Positions 51,745 to 62,056 are shown, numbered from the stretch's first letter. The stretch: 64,000 nucleotides of DNA from Sphingobacterium cavernae (GCF_008520265.1 NZ_VIQM01000006.1:36701-100700), one strand, 5' to 3'. The notes: generated by a model from the letters alone, not told the origin. Translations and numbers: made by a program.

Positions 51745-52212
51745 CTATGATCCAGTATATAAATCCAAAATCTGCTGTGAAGCGTTTTTATTATCTACTT
51801 TTTTGATAATGTGTTCGATAATTCCTTCTTCGTTAATGACAAAAGTCGTACGCGCAGTTCCCATATATTTCTTGCCGTACATATTTTTTTCTACCCATAC
51901 GCCGTAATCATTGACGATTTTTTGGTCTTCGTCTGCTAATAAGTTGAAAGGCAATTCAAATTTTGCGATAAATTTTTGATGAGACTGTTCGCTGTCGATG
52001 CTTACACCCAACACTTCAAATCCTTTGCCTAATAAGAATTGGTAATTATCTCTGAAGTTACATGCTTCAGTAGTACATCCCGGTGTATTGTCTTTTGGGT
52101 AGAAATACAATATTACTTTCTTTCCCAAAAAATCTGATAGTTTTATGGTTTCGCCTGCTTGATTTTTAGCGATTATCTCTGGTGCTTTTGTTCCGGTTTC
52201 TAAATTTGCCAT
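51745..52212 (-). CDS. bcp: Thioredoxin-dependent thiol peroxidase (peroxiredoxin Q/Bcp)
   Basis: A 155-residue peroxiredoxin reducing hydrogen peroxide and organic hydroperoxides. The peroxidatic Cys46 and resolving Cys51 are in DNTPGCTTEACNFRD, the five-residue spacing of the alpha-2-Cys BCP group. The length is typical. It is upstream of mepB and probably co-transcribed. An inverted repeat CTAGTTAAC/GTTAACTAG (52243-52251 and 52294-52302) lies in the region before it. Confidence 0.94.
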   Translation of the reverse strand: MANLETGTKAPEIIAKNQAGETIKLSDFLGKKVILYFYPKDNTPGCTTEACNFRDNYQFLLGKGFEVLGVSIDSEQSHQKFIAKFELPFNLLADEDQKIVNDYGVWVEKNMYGKKYMGTARTTFVINEEGIIEHIIKKVDNKNASQQILDLYTGS

Positions 52213-52356
52213 GTTTTTATAGTTTTATAGTGAACTTGTTATCTAGTTAACTTGAAATAGTGTGACCTTGATAACATCATCACTTCATCACCAGTTAACT
52301 AGTAATAAAAGTGACGTAGTCCTTATTCTTTGCTCTTTAAGTCTTTATTCTTTGCT

Positions 52357-54075
52357 CTATCTAATAAACCTTGCTTCGTAAATTCGTTCGTTATCTTTCC
52401 AATCTTTAACAATCAATTTGAAAGTATGTTCGCCTTTGGCTAATGAGGAATCAAAACGATGCCATACATGTTTGTTTTTTGAATCGTATTCCATCAATAC
52501 CCATTTGTCATCGATGTAACCATTAAAGGATTGTATACCTGAAAAATTATCTGCAATCGTAAAATCAATTTTGCTTTGTGTAGAAACATTTTTCCCATTT
52601 ACCAAATTTCGAGCAGTAATTGTAGGTGCGATAGTGTCAACAGCGACATAAAAATTACCAAAATTTCTGGTGTTTACCGTTACCCAGCCGTTTTCAAATT
52701 TTCCACCTTCTGAGGCACCATCTACCGAAGCGATTAGGGCTTTGCTTTCCAAATGTGTCGGAAGATTGATAGGCTTGATTGACAACGAATACGCAGAAAA
52801 TAAAGGTGTCAACGTATTGTGGACTTTATGCAAAGCAGAATAACTATTTGGTAATTGTGGTGATTCTGTGTAGACAAAATCCAAGTTGCTATATAGCGCA
52901 CCTTCAGGAATTTCAACTTTTATATTTTCAGTTGTAATTGTGTGTTTTGAATTGAATTCTAAAAGTTTTCCTTTCAAAGGTGTTGGAGAAGCATTCTCCA
53001 TAACTTTATTGTCGATTTTAAAATTCAATTCACTGCAATTTCCAGCCACATCTTTTACCACATATTTGATATCGTATATTTTAGTTTGATCCAACTCAAT
53101 AATGCCGTCATTATTCAAGGTTTTGAATATTTCTATTCGATTTCCAGGATCTTTAAAAGATTTTTGAACTTTTGCTTTTGTTTTTTTCCAGTGTGGATAA
53201 TCGATATAGGAATGAATTCCTCTAGAAGTATTGAAATCTAATTCTTCAAACACAGCAGCTGAAATAAGTTTTCCGTCCACAAAAAGTTCAATGGAATATA
53301 CGCCGTTTTGAAAACCACCAGCACGGTGTCTATCCACAGAATTGATACCAAACCCAAATTTCCCAAAAGTTGGAACAGGAGAGGTTTGCGCTAAGTTGTA
53401 ACGTCCAGAACCAATACTTTTGACAGCATAATATTTACGAGGTGTAAACTCATTGAATAAGTTGTCATTTAGATTGTATAGCATTATTCCGTTAATCGTC
53501 GGATTGAATTTGTCCGCAAATCGTAAACCGAATAATTGTGGATTCAAGGGACGTTGTGTCTTTGTATCGCGAATTTCAAAATGCAGATGTGGTCCGCCTG
53601 AACCACCAGTATTTCCCGCATTACCAATAAATTGACCTTTGCTAAGTTTGACTTGGTCCGTGGTCAACGTTATATCCACATCAAAACGCTGTTGCTTATA
53701 TTGTTCCGCTCGAACAATCTTAGTTAGCGCTTCATTGAATGTATCCATATGCAGGTACACCGAAGAGAAGCCATTGGGATGATCAATATATACGGAATTG
53801 CCACCACCACCAATCTGCACACGCACACGCGAAACAAAACCTTCGGCTGCTGCATGTAATGGAAGTCCTATTTTTTGCTGTGTGCGGTAATCATCGCCCG
53901 CATGAAAATGGGTACTTCTTAACTCCCCAAAAGTCCCTGAGGCATCCATAGCAATATTCAGTGGATTGCGAAAATAGCCTTGTGGATATGTTCGGGAAGT
54001 GATTATGTCTTTGTTTTGTGCATGAAGTGCTAAGCATGAACTTAGTATTCCAAACAGCAAACCTAATTTTTTCAT
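52357..54075 (-). CDS. Periplasmic M23-family (LytM) metallopeptidase
   Basis: A 572-residue zinc endopeptidase expected to cut peptidoglycan cross-links. A signal peptide (1-20) precedes a catalytic LytM domain with zinc ligands His58-x3-Asp62 (HFHAGDDY) and His163-x-His165 (GGPHLHFEIRD). The long C-terminal region (about 190-572) is beta-rich and contains Ig-like segments (for example AGNCSELNFKID and DNFSGIQSFNGYID), perhaps for wall or protein binding. It starts 1 nt after the fumarylacetoacetase-family gene, indicating one transcript. Confidence 0.92.
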   Translation of the reverse strand: MKKLGLLFGILSSCLALHAQNKDIITSRTYPQGYFRNPLNIAMDASGTFGELRSTHFHAGDDYRTQQKIGLPLHAAAEGFVSRVRVQIGGGGNSVYIDHPNGFSSVYLHMDTFNEALTKIVRAEQYKQQRFDVDITLTTDQVKLSKGQFIGNAGNTGGSGGPHLHFEIRDTKTQRPLNPQLFGLRFADKFNPTINGIMLYNLNDNLFNEFTPRKYYAVKSIGSGRYNLAQTSPVPTFGKFGFGINSVDRHRAGGFQNGVYSIELFVDGKLISAAVFEELDFNTSRGIHSYIDYPHWKKTKAKVQKSFKDPGNRIEIFKTLNNDGIIELDQTKIYDIKYVVKDVAGNCSELNFKIDNKVMENASPTPLKGKLLEFNSKHTITTENIKVEIPEGALYSNLDFVYTESPQLPNSYSALHKVHNTLTPLFSAYSLSIKPINLPTHLESKALIASVDGASEGGKFENGWVTVNTRNFGNFYVAVDTIAPTITARNLVNGKNVSTQSKIDFTIADNFSGIQSFNGYIDDKWVLMEYDSKNKHVWHRFDSSLAKGEHTFKLIVKDWKDNERIYEARFIR

Positions 54076-54076
54076 G

Positions 54077-54688
54077 TTATTTAATTTGTGTTGTGAACAT
54101 CAGTTTGTCACCAATGTATCCTTCAAATTTGTCGCCAATTTTGATTGGACCCACACCAACAGGTGTACCGGTATAGATCAAATCACCTTTGCGAAGGGTA
54201 ATAAATTTGGATATATATACGATTAATGAATCAATATCAAAGATCATGTCTCCCGTATTGCCGGATTGTACGATTTCTTCATTTTTTTTCAAGGAGAAAT
54301 TAATATTTGAAAGATTTTCAAATTCTTCCTTTGGAATTAGGTGACTCATTACCGCAGAGTGATCGAAAGCTTTCGCCAGTTCCCAGGGCAATCCTTTTTC
54401 TTTGTGTTTTGCTTGAATATCCCGTGCTGTGAAATCAATACCCAACCCAATAGCATCGTAGTATTTGTGTGCAAATTTTTTGGATACATGTTTTCCTTCA
54501 TTGCAAATACGATAGACGATTTCGCATTCATAATGTACGTCCGAAGAAAATTCAGGATAATAAAAATCTTTATTGTCTTTTAACACCGCTGTATCCGGTT
54601 TCATAAAGATAACAGGGGTGTCCGGAACTGGATTATTTAATTCTTTAGCGTGATCTATGTAGTTTCTACCAATGGCAATTATTTTCAT
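54077..54688 (-). CDS. Fumarylacetoacetate hydrolase-family protein
   Basis: A 203-residue enzyme of the FAH fold, whose members hydrolyse or decarboxylate 2-keto acids such as acylpyruvates. Metal ligands are in HYECEIVYRI (two Glu) and the Asp in GLGIDFTARDIQ. The late GDLIYTGTPVGVGPI closes the active site. The short length resembles acylpyruvase/oxaloacetate decarboxylase types. The natural substrate cannot be read from the sequence. It is the first gene of a pair with the M23 peptidase. Confidence 0.9.
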   Translation of the reverse strand: MKIIAIGRNYIDHAKELNNPVPDTPVIFMKPDTAVLKDNKDFYYPEFSSDVHYECEIVYRICNEGKHVSKKFAHKYYDAIGLGIDFTARDIQAKHKEKGLPWELAKAFDHSAVMSHLIPKEEFENLSNINFSLKKNEEIVQSGNTGDMIFDIDSLIVYISKFITLRKGDLIYTGTPVGVGPIKIGDKFEGYIGDKLMFTTQIK

Positions 54689-54788
54689 GGAATATTATGT
54701 TTTAATACAAATGTACGGAAAATGAAAGAAGTTGAATTGGATGTGTAATTCTATAAATTAAAAGTTCATTTTAAGATTTCAGATGTTA

Positions 54789-54963
54789 TCTGAGAGGAGA
54801 TATTCTAGAGCTAAAAATAGCAGCATACGATCTTCTGAGACAAAATAAGGGTATTTATTTTAGTAATGGCGTAACAGAATTTACCACAGGATATAGCAAT
54901 ATATTGACGCAGTATTACATGTTATCACTTTCGTATTTTCCTAGAAAATTTGGATTTAAATAG
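54789..54963 (+). pseudogene. C-terminal fragment of an outer-membrane beta-barrel protein
   Basis: A frame without its own start runs to a TAG at 54961. It reads LKIAAYDLLRQNKG, then VTEFTTGYSNILTQYYMLSL and SYFPRKFGFK. This alternating pattern and the final aromatic strand match the C-terminal end of Bacteroidota TonB-dependent/OMP barrel proteins. The rest of the gene is gone. It marks a deletion at the left edge of the carbohydrate-use region. Confidence 0.65.
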
Positions 54964-55028
54964 TTGGTTTAAAAAAATGTGTCTTTTTCTAAGTGAAATC
55001 AGTAGATTTATGAAAAAACATTCTTCCT

Positions 55029-56201
55029 ATGAAATCTATTCTAATGAATTTGGTCATTTTTATTGTTTTTACTAATTTTTTGTATGCACAGACAAACAAA
55101 AATATTAGTCGTGCGCAGGAAACATTAGATTCTATTTATAAATATTATAGCATCCACGATAGTCAATTGTTACGAGAGCATTATCCTTATAAGGACGACT
55201 ACAAAGCAGATTATTTGGGGGGTGGTGAAAATTCTAATAAAGCAAATCCGTATGCTTACTTGTGGCCTTACTCTGGATCCTTGTCTGCAACAGTTGCTTT
55301 GTATGAAAACACCAAAAGCAAACAAGTTTTAAAAAATATCGATACAAAAGTGTTAGTTGGTCTTGCTGAATATTTTGATACACGAAAGCCTGTTGGTTAT
55401 GCGTCCTATGTGAATTCTGCACCCCAATCAGACCGATTTTATGATGATAATGTATGGTTAGGTATCGATTTTACAGATCTCTATCTCCTTACTAAAGAAA
55501 AGCAATACCTGGACAAAGCACTAGAAATTTGGGCTTTTGTAGAAAGTGGTATGGATGAAAAGCTAGGTGGCGGTATATATTGGTGCGAGCAACGTCAGGA
55601 ATCGAAAAATACGTGTTCAAATGCACCGAGTGTTGTATATCTTGCTAAATTGTATGAGGCGACGAAGGAAAATAAATATTTGTCACAAGCAGAAGACTTG
55701 TATAAATGGACACAACAAAACCTGATTGATTGGACAGATCATGTGTATTTCGACAATATTAATTTGAAAGGCGAGGTCGATAAGAGAAAATATGCTTATA
55801 ACACTGGACAAATGATTCAAGCAGGAGCATTATTATATAAATTAACACGAAATAAACAATATCTCACCGATGCACAAAATGCGGCTAAGGGGGGATTTAA
55901 TCATTTCTTTTATGATGAAAAGGATAAAGATTCAGGAAAATCCTTAAAAATCCTTCAAACAAGTAATAATTGGTTTATTGCTGTGATGATGCGAGGATAC
56001 GTAGAATTGTATCACGTCGATAAAAATAAACTGTATATAGATGCTTTTCAAAAGAATTTAGACCATGCTTGGAAGCATATGCGGGAAAGTAATGGGTTAT
56101 TCAATAAGGATTGGTCAGGTTCAAAACAAGAAAAATCAAAATGGGTATTAGATCAATTTGCTATTGTAGAAATGTATAGTAAGATGGCCCAAGTAAAATA
56201 A
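55029..56201 (+). CDS. Secreted glycoside hydrolase family 76 (alpha-1,6-mannanase-like)
   Basis: A 390-residue alpha/alpha-barrel hydrolase, in this family acting on alpha-1,6-mannan backbones such as fungal mannan. A signal peptide (1-20) is followed by the GH76 domain, with catalytic Asp139-Asp140 in FYDDNVWLGID. Many WxxW-like aromatic motifs (LWPYSGSLSA, IYWCEQRQ, NTGQMIQAGALL) are also present. It stands just before the SusC/SusD pair and ends in a terminator. It could supply sugars for that uptake system. Confidence 0.87.
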   Translation: MKSILMNLVIFIVFTNFLYAQTNKNISRAQETLDSIYKYYSIHDSQLLREHYPYKDDYKADYLGGGENSNKANPYAYLWPYSGSLSATVALYENTKSKQVLKNIDTKVLVGLAEYFDTRKPVGYASYVNSAPQSDRFYDDNVWLGIDFTDLYLLTKEKQYLDKALEIWAFVESGMDEKLGGGIYWCEQRQESKNTCSNAPSVVYLAKLYEATKENKYLSQAEDLYKWTQQNLIDWTDHVYFDNINLKGEVDKRKYAYNTGQMIQAGALLYKLTRNKQYLTDAQNAAKGGFNHFFYDEKDKDSGKSLKILQTSNNWFIAVMMRGYVELYHVDKNKLYIDAFQKNLDHAWKHMRESNGLFNKDWSGSKQEKSKWVLDQFAIVEMYSKMAQVK

Positions 56202-56667
56202 TATTATACTATTACGTTTATATTTAAACACAATGCTCAGCTATTCAGCTGGGCATTTTTTGTTGTTTAATCGAGAAATAAATAATATGTATAATGATTA
56301 TTAAATATTGCAATATGTAAATAAATCTTTAGTTACAAACCAATTCTTTTTTGTTGCCGTTGTTACAATTTTTGATCCTTTTATATTCTTTCAATTGTGT
56401 TTCTGAAACTATTATCACTATACGCAAAACTGTTGCTAAAGAAGTGTTTAAACAATTAAATGATTAAAATACATCTATAAACTGTGGACTTCTCTATTAG
56501 ATTTGCATTCTGAATTTTGTGGAAATAATCAAAATAGTTTTGCTAAATCGATTAAATTGATTTAATTAGTGTTAATTATAAACACATTAATCTGCAATAT
56601 TCATAAACACTTATTACATGCTTTGCGGCTTGTATTAGGAAAATCAATTGACTAATTAAATTATATT
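56202..56667 (+). other. 466-nt intergenic region before susC
   Basis: It holds the GH76 terminator at 56232-56263 (AATGCTCAGCT pairing with AGCTGGGCATT, one G-U pair, then TTTTTTG) and a candidate -7 element TAGATTTG at 56498-56505 with no clear -33. The leader of about 160 nt before susC is AT-rich. No gene and no sigma/anti-sigma pair is seen. Confidence 0.65.
56232..56263 (+). terminator. Intrinsic terminator after the GH76 gene
   Basis: AATGCTCAGCT pairs with AGCTGGGCATT (one G-U wobble) around ATTC and runs into a six-T tract. Confidence 0.85.
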
Positions 56668-59600
56668 ATGTGGAATTTAGACAAACTTAAACTTGGTAAA
56701 GGTAGGTTGTGGGTTTTCACCTTCTCCTTACTTGCCATCGGTACAAATTCAGTGTATGGAAATAGGCTTTCGCTCGAAGAAGCTTATCATGAAGCTTTAA
56801 AACAGCAGACTGTAGAAGGTACGGTTGTAGATGCTTCAACAGGACAAGGTATTTCGGGTGTGACTATTACACTAAAAGGTTCGACTGTTTCTACCCAGAC
56901 TGATAGTCAAGGGAAATTTTCCTTGCAGGCTCGCAATGGGGATATTTTGGTAACAAACATTTTGGGATTTCAATCTGAGGAACGAACTGTTACTGGCACA
57001 ACAATTACCTTCCGTTTGATAACTGAGCAAGCAGATATTGAGGAAGTAGTTGTCGTAGGATATGGTACTATGCGGAAGTCAGATGTTACTGGGTCTATTT
57101 CAGTGGTAAAAGGTGAAGAAATGACCAAAGCCCAAAATTTTGGGGCATTAGATAACCTTAGAGGTAAGGCCGCAGGTGTTAATATTTTCTCTAATTCGGG
57201 ACAACCCGGAGCGTATGGAGCCAAAGTATTAATTCGTGGTAATGCTACGATTAATGCCTCATCTAGTCCATTATATGTTGTGGATGGTGTAGTAATGGAA
57301 AACTTTCATCTTATGAATCCCAACGATATTGAGCGTATAGAAGTCTTGAAAGATGCTTCTTCCGCAGCAATATATGGTGCCAGAGGTGCGAATGGGGTTA
57401 TACTTGTCACCACAAAACGTGGAGCTTCGGGTGGAGGTAAATCTATCAGCTATCAAGGTTCAGTAGGTGTAAGTTCTGTACAGCGATATATGAATGTTTT
57501 GAATAGTCAGCAATGGGTAGATGCATTTATGATTGGATTGGCCAATGAAAATAAATACCAAGCTGATTTTCTAAAAAATAGAGATCCGAATTGGACTCCA
57601 TGGTCTTTAGATAAGAAAGATTGGTTTAATGATCCTAACTATTTTGACTCTAATGGAAATCCATTGTATGATACAAATTGGCAGAAAGAATCGAGTCGTA
57701 ATGGATTATCGCACAATCATCAGATAAATATTCAACAAGGGGATGAAAAATCATCAGTTGGGGCATTTTTAAATTATACCGATCAGCAAGGTGTAATCAA
57801 AAATATGTTTAGTAAACGCGTCAGCGGTAAGCTAGCATATGACACAAAAGCTGTGGATTGGTTGTCGTCAAATGTTAACTTGATGGTTAACCATAGTTTG
57901 GCAAATTTTACTCCTGAAGATGGTGGAGGGCAAGATGCTAGACGTACTATGATTGAGATGCTTCCTTGGTTGCCTGTATACGAGCCATCTGGTCAATATA
58001 CAAGTTCAACAAGTTCAACAATAAATAATGTTTTGGGGTTTGAGGGAATGGCAAATCCTGTTTCAATCTTAGAATTACAAAAAAGAAATCGTTACAATAC
58101 TCAGATTTTTGGTAATGCAGCTTTGACATTTCACTTAGCTGAAGGATTAGATTTAAGAACGCAGTTTGGTGTTGATAACCAACGCAGAGATTATAAAGGT
58201 TACTCTTCGGTGTTGTTAAACAATATATCAAAGCCTAATGGCTGGGCGGAGATGCAATATGAAAATGTTTTCTATTGGCAACAAGAGAATTACTTAACCT
58301 ATCAAAAAACAATTGACAAGCACAGAGTTAATTTGATGGGGGGATTGTCTTGGCAAGCTAGAACATCACAGTATTCGCAATCACGAACCGAAGGTTTTGA
58401 TGATGACTTCTATGAATGGAATAATATGGGAGTTGGTAGAACCCCATCTTCTCCTAATTCCAATACAGACAAGTGGGCTATGAATTCCTATTTTGTAAGG
58501 GGAGCTTATACTTACAATGACAAATATTCTGCAACTGTAACTGGACGCTACGATGGATCCTCAAAATTTGGTAAAAATAATAAATATGCATTTTTCCCTT
58601 CTGCAGGTCTAGCGTGGAATGTCTCTAATGAGGACTTCATGGCTGACAATATCACAGTTAGTAATTTAAAAGTCCACACAAGCTATGGTCGTACGGGTAA
58701 TTCTGAAATCGGTTCTTATAGCTCCACTGCTAATGTTTCTGCAGGTACAACATTATTGGACGGCGGAAGACAGCCTTTCTCATGGGTTTCATCTTTGGCT
58801 AATCCAGATTTGAGATGGGAGACCTCCGATCAATTTGATTTTGGTGTAGAGATTGGATTATTTTCTAACCGATTAAATTTTGATGTGTCGGTATACAACA
58901 AAAAAACAAAGGATTTATTGTTGCAAACACCTATTCCAAGAAGTACTGGTTATTCAAGTGTAATGAAGAATATTGGTTCGGTGCAGAATAGAGGTGTTGA
59001 GTTATTAATCAATGCTTATCCTATTAAAAATGAAAATTTAACCTGGAATACCATGTTGAATATGAGTTATAACCAGAATAAAGTATTGAAACTAGGAGAT
59101 AAAGATGAGGATATCCAAAGATTGTGGTGGGTTGGTGGAGCAAACCAAATCATTCGTGTTGGAGAGAATCTAAATAGTTTCTATGGCTATAAGCGTGAAG
59201 GAATTTACACACAAGCTGATGTCGATGCAGGTCAAGCGACGCTAAGTCAGGTGGGAAGACCGAAACGTTCGGCAGATAAATATATCATTGGTAAAGGTAC
59301 ACCAGATTGGGCGGGTAGTTTTATAAATACACTTAACTACAAAGATTTCGACCTTACGGTGGATCTTCAATTTGTATATGGTGTCGAAACGATGCAACAA
59401 TTCTATCACTCTACATACGATAGATTTGGAATTACCAATGGTCTTGTGGAGATTCTTACCGATGCATACAGTGAATCAAATCCTAATACGAGACAGCAGG
59501 CTATTTATTTGACTAATAGTGGTCATGCAGGACAAGATACAAATGTTGATGATGCATGGGTTGTTAACGGTTCTTATCTAAGATTTAACTTGATACAATT

Positions 59601-59820
59601 AGGTTATACTTTCAATTCAGAAATGTTGAATAAACTGAGGTTAGGTGGCATTAGAATATTTGCCTCTGCTAATAATCCATGGCTGATTACGTCAAAAGAC
59701 TTTAAGGGTTATGATCCGGAAAGTACATCTCAAGTAGGTGACAACTTTGGACAGAATATTACGTTTTTCTCTTATCCTAGAGCTAAGACCTTCACATTAG
59801 GAGTAAATGTTAAATTTTAG
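56668..59820 (+). CDS. SusC/RagA-family TonB-linked outer-membrane receptor
   Basis: A 1050-residue active importer of oligosaccharides or peptides. A long signal region (about 1-32) is followed by a carboxypeptidase-regulatory-like domain (TVEGTVVDASTGQGISGVTI, about 49-125). Next come the TonB box region EEVVVVGYGTMRKSDVTGS, a plug domain (about 140-250, with VVDGVVMENF and IEVLKDASSAAIYGARGANG), and a 22-strand barrel ending in Phe. No FecR-type signalling domain is seen. It forms the standard pair with SusD 9 nt downstream. The substrate is unknown. Confidence 0.95.
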   Translation: MWNLDKLKLGKGRLWVFTFSLLAIGTNSVYGNRLSLEEAYHEALKQQTVEGTVVDASTGQGISGVTITLKGSTVSTQTDSQGKFSLQARNGDILVTNILGFQSEERTVTGTTITFRLITEQADIEEVVVVGYGTMRKSDVTGSISVVKGEEMTKAQNFGALDNLRGKAAGVNIFSNSGQPGAYGAKVLIRGNATINASSSPLYVVDGVVMENFHLMNPNDIERIEVLKDASSAAIYGARGANGVILVTTKRGASGGGKSISYQGSVGVSSVQRYMNVLNSQQWVDAFMIGLANENKYQADFLKNRDPNWTPWSLDKKDWFNDPNYFDSNGNPLYDTNWQKESSRNGLSHNHQINIQQGDEKSSVGAFLNYTDQQGVIKNMFSKRVSGKLAYDTKAVDWLSSNVNLMVNHSLANFTPEDGGGQDARRTMIEMLPWLPVYEPSGQYTSSTSSTINNVLGFEGMANPVSILELQKRNRYNTQIFGNAALTFHLAEGLDLRTQFGVDNQRRDYKGYSSVLLNNISKPNGWAEMQYENVFYWQQENYLTYQKTIDKHRVNLMGGLSWQARTSQYSQSRTEGFDDDFYEWNNMGVGRTPSSPNSNTDKWAMNSYFVRGAYTYNDKYSATVTGRYDGSSKFGKNNKYAFFPSAGLAWNVSNEDFMADNITVSNLKVHTSYGRTGNSEIGSYSSTANVSAGTTLLDGGRQPFSWVSSLANPDLRWETSDQFDFGVEIGLFSNRLNFDVSVYNKKTKDLLLQTPIPRSTGYSSVMKNIGSVQNRGVELLINAYPIKNENLTWNTMLNMSYNQNKVLKLGDKDEDIQRLWWVGGANQIIRVGENLNSFYGYKREGIYTQADVDAGQATLSQVGRPKRSADKYIIGKGTPDWAGSFINTLNYKDFDLTVDLQFVYGVETMQQFYHSTYDRFGITNGLVEILTDAYSESNPNTRQQAIYLTNSGHAGQDTNVDDAWVVNGSYLRFNLIQLGYTFNSEMLNKLRLGGIRIFASANNPWLITSKDFKGYDPESTSQVGDNFGQNITFFSYPRAKTFTLGVNVKF

Positions 59821-59829
59821 AATACTATC

Positions 59830-61401
59830 ATGAAAAGAAATAAATTAATAATCGCGTTGGGATTAGGATTAATTATAAGTACCTCATCATGTACAAAATT
59901 TCTTGATGAAGCTCCCTTATCCTCAATAATTAAAGAAACATATTATAAAACAGAGTTACAGGCTGTAGGTAATATCAATTCTCTTTACAGAAGAGGCGCA
60001 CCTACACGCTATTCTTCTGCTGGAAGTGCATATTTAGGTCCTCAAGCATCTATAAATAGCATGCTGACAGGTTATTTTACGAATAGTTACGAAGGACAAG
60101 AGTTAGTCTGCAAATATGCTCGAGAATTGACAAGACAAGGCAACGTCAGTATGATTTCAGGGACAATGGATGGTGTTTGGAATTCTGCATATGAAGTTAT
60201 AAATACAGCAAATGGTGCAATTAAGTATATACCAGAAATTGCTTTTGAAGACCTCAATAAGCAAAAGCAATTAGTAGCTGAAGCCAAATTTTTTAGAGCA
60301 TACAACTATTTTTATTTGGTAAAGACTTTTGGGGATGTTCCATTAGTAACTGAACCCACCGAAAATTTGGAAAATCTGGATGCATCGCGTACAGAAATTG
60401 CGAAGGTATATGAACTAATAGAGAGCGATTTGAATGAAGCTGTCACAGTTTTGCCAGCTAAAACATTTGCTAATAACAACCATCGCATTTCTAAATACGT
60501 AGCGGCTATGACTTTAGCAAATGTGTATTTACAACAAGGTAAAAATTCGCAAGCTGCAGAAATGGCTAAAGTTGTGATTAATTCACCTCATGGAATGATC
60601 CCAAATGCTGATTTGGAATCAAATAGTGCTTATAACCAACTTCGCAAAACGGATAATTTGAATGAAGTGATATATGCTATGGAATTTGATGGGGCTATTT
60701 CGACAAGTTCATGGTGGCCAACTTATGCATTTAGTTCATCAGCAGTATCCGTATTTTCTACTTATTCTATTTTCGAACGTGTGTATGGTCCTACGAGTAG
60801 GTTCTTAAATGTTTATGCTGCAGATGATTTGCGTATAAAGCCTAATCAGTTCTTCCATTGGAGTTATACAAGGCCAGACGACCCTACAAAAAAATGGACT
60901 TCCACAGAAGCGGGCGTATGGTATTATTACGATGAAGATGCCTTGTTGAATTCTGGTAGAGGTACTAAAGATTGGAATTTTTACAGGTATCCAGAAGCAT
61001 TATTAATAGCTGCTGAAGCAATAGTAGCTGCTGGATCTGTCAATGCGGAAGCTGCGGGCTACTTGGCGAATGTGAAAGCCCGTGCAAATACGAAAGGTAA
61101 AACTGTTGCTACTTTTACTTCTGAGTTATTAGCTCTTTCGAAGGAAAAGTTTATAGAAGAATGTTGGAATGAGCGTTTGAGAGAATTTCCATTGGAATTC
61201 AAAATGTGGGATGATATCGTAAGAACTAAGAAGTTTCCTGTGATCTCGCCAACCTTAAAAGGAGAAATAACTTGGGTCAACCTTATTGGCGCACAGAATG
61301 GTTCTGGAGCGACTTTCAAAGAATCGGATCTATTGTGGCCAATATCAAATGATGAGTTGCAAAGAAATCCTAACTTAACACAAAATCCAGGTTATAATTA
61401 A
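59830..61401 (+). CDS. SusD/RagB-family nutrient-binding lipoprotein
   Basis: A 523-residue surface lipoprotein that lids the SusC channel and binds glycans. The lipobox is STSSC with Cys21, followed by TKFLDEAPLS, the usual SusD start. TPR-like helices carry KFFRAYNYFYLVKTFGDVPLV (first 20 conserved), and the C-terminal RLREFPLEFKMWDDIVRTKK is the family signature. It is co-transcribed with susC and followed by a strong terminator. Confidence 0.95.
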   Translation: MKRNKLIIALGLGLIISTSSCTKFLDEAPLSSIIKETYYKTELQAVGNINSLYRRGAPTRYSSAGSAYLGPQASINSMLTGYFTNSYEGQELVCKYARELTRQGNVSMISGTMDGVWNSAYEVINTANGAIKYIPEIAFEDLNKQKQLVAEAKFFRAYNYFYLVKTFGDVPLVTEPTENLENLDASRTEIAKVYELIESDLNEAVTVLPAKTFANNNHRISKYVAAMTLANVYLQQGKNSQAAEMAKVVINSPHGMIPNADLESNSAYNQLRKTDNLNEVIYAMEFDGAISTSSWWPTYAFSSSAVSVFSTYSIFERVYGPTSRFLNVYAADDLRIKPNQFFHWSYTRPDDPTKKWTSTEAGVWYYYDEDALLNSGRGTKDWNFYRYPEALLIAAEAIVAAGSVNAEAAGYLANVKARANTKGKTVATFTSELLALSKEKFIEECWNERLREFPLEFKMWDDIVRTKKFPVISPTLKGEITWVNLIGAQNGSGATFKESDLLWPISNDELQRNPNLTQNPGYN

Positions 61402-61425
61402 GCAATCCATTCATTAGAAATCGAT

Positions 61426-61466
61426 ATACCCCCCAAAATTGTTAATCACTTTTTGGGGGTATTTTT
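61426..61466 (+). terminator. Terminator of the susCD pair
   Basis: ATACCCCC(C)AAAA pairs with TTTTGGGGGTAT (61451-61462) around a 12-nt loop, then TTTTTATG. It separates susCD from the dehydrogenase pair. Confidence 0.85.
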
Positions 61467-61575
61467 ATGCAATATGTGCAATTTTACTCATTTCTGTTGG
61501 AATGAGTTTTTTCGGTTTAAGCTAAAACGTTTTCCTGAAATAATTCATATATTGGGGAGACCAATTGGAAAACTG

Positions 61576-62055
61576 ATGAAAAGAAGAACCGCCATAAAGC
61601 AACTTTTTATTCTTGCAGGAGGCATAGCGATCGCGACGTCATGTACTGGAAATCGAAATAAAGCAACTATTGCGCTATCTAATGTTGATTTCTCAAAAGA
61701 TGATGAAGATTTATTAGGCGAACTTGTCGAATCCATTATTCCTGAAACAGATTCTCCCGGAGCAAAGACATTGAATCTGCATTTATTTGTCATGAAAATG
61801 GTAGATGATTGTCATCCTCCTGAGGACCAAACTGCTTTTGTAGATGGATTGAAAAAGTCAAAGATCTTAAAAGGCAAGTCGCAGCAAGAAATTCAACACT
61901 ATTTATCTGCTTTGGATAAAGAAGATAAGTTTCTCTCAATTTTGAAAAGACGTACCATTATGGGCTACCAAAATTCAGAATATGTAATGAAAAACAAGAT
62001 AATTTATGAATTAGTGCCAGGAAGGTACGACGGCGCAGTAAAAGTTGGTAGTTAA
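61576..62055 (+). CDS. Gluconate 2-dehydrogenase subunit 3-like protein
   Basis: A 159-residue small subunit partner of flavin-dependent GMC dehydrogenases. A lipoprotein or Tat-like signal (MKRRTAIKQLFILAGGIAIA, then TSC) directs it out of the cytoplasm. The core DFSKDDEDLLGELVESIIPE and TDSPGAKTLNLHLFVMKMVDD is the family pattern. The frame is open upstream to 61453, but these codons overlap the susCD terminator. The GMC gene starts 1 nt after its stop, so the two products probably form one membrane-linked enzyme. Confidence 0.88.
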   Translation: MKRRTAIKQLFILAGGIAIATSCTGNRNKATIALSNVDFSKDDEDLLGELVESIIPETDSPGAKTLNLHLFVMKMVDDCHPPEDQTAFVDGLKKSKILKGKSQQEIQHYLSALDKEDKFLSILKRRTIMGYQNSEYVMKNKIIYELVPGRYDGAVKVGS

Positions 62056-62056
62056 T

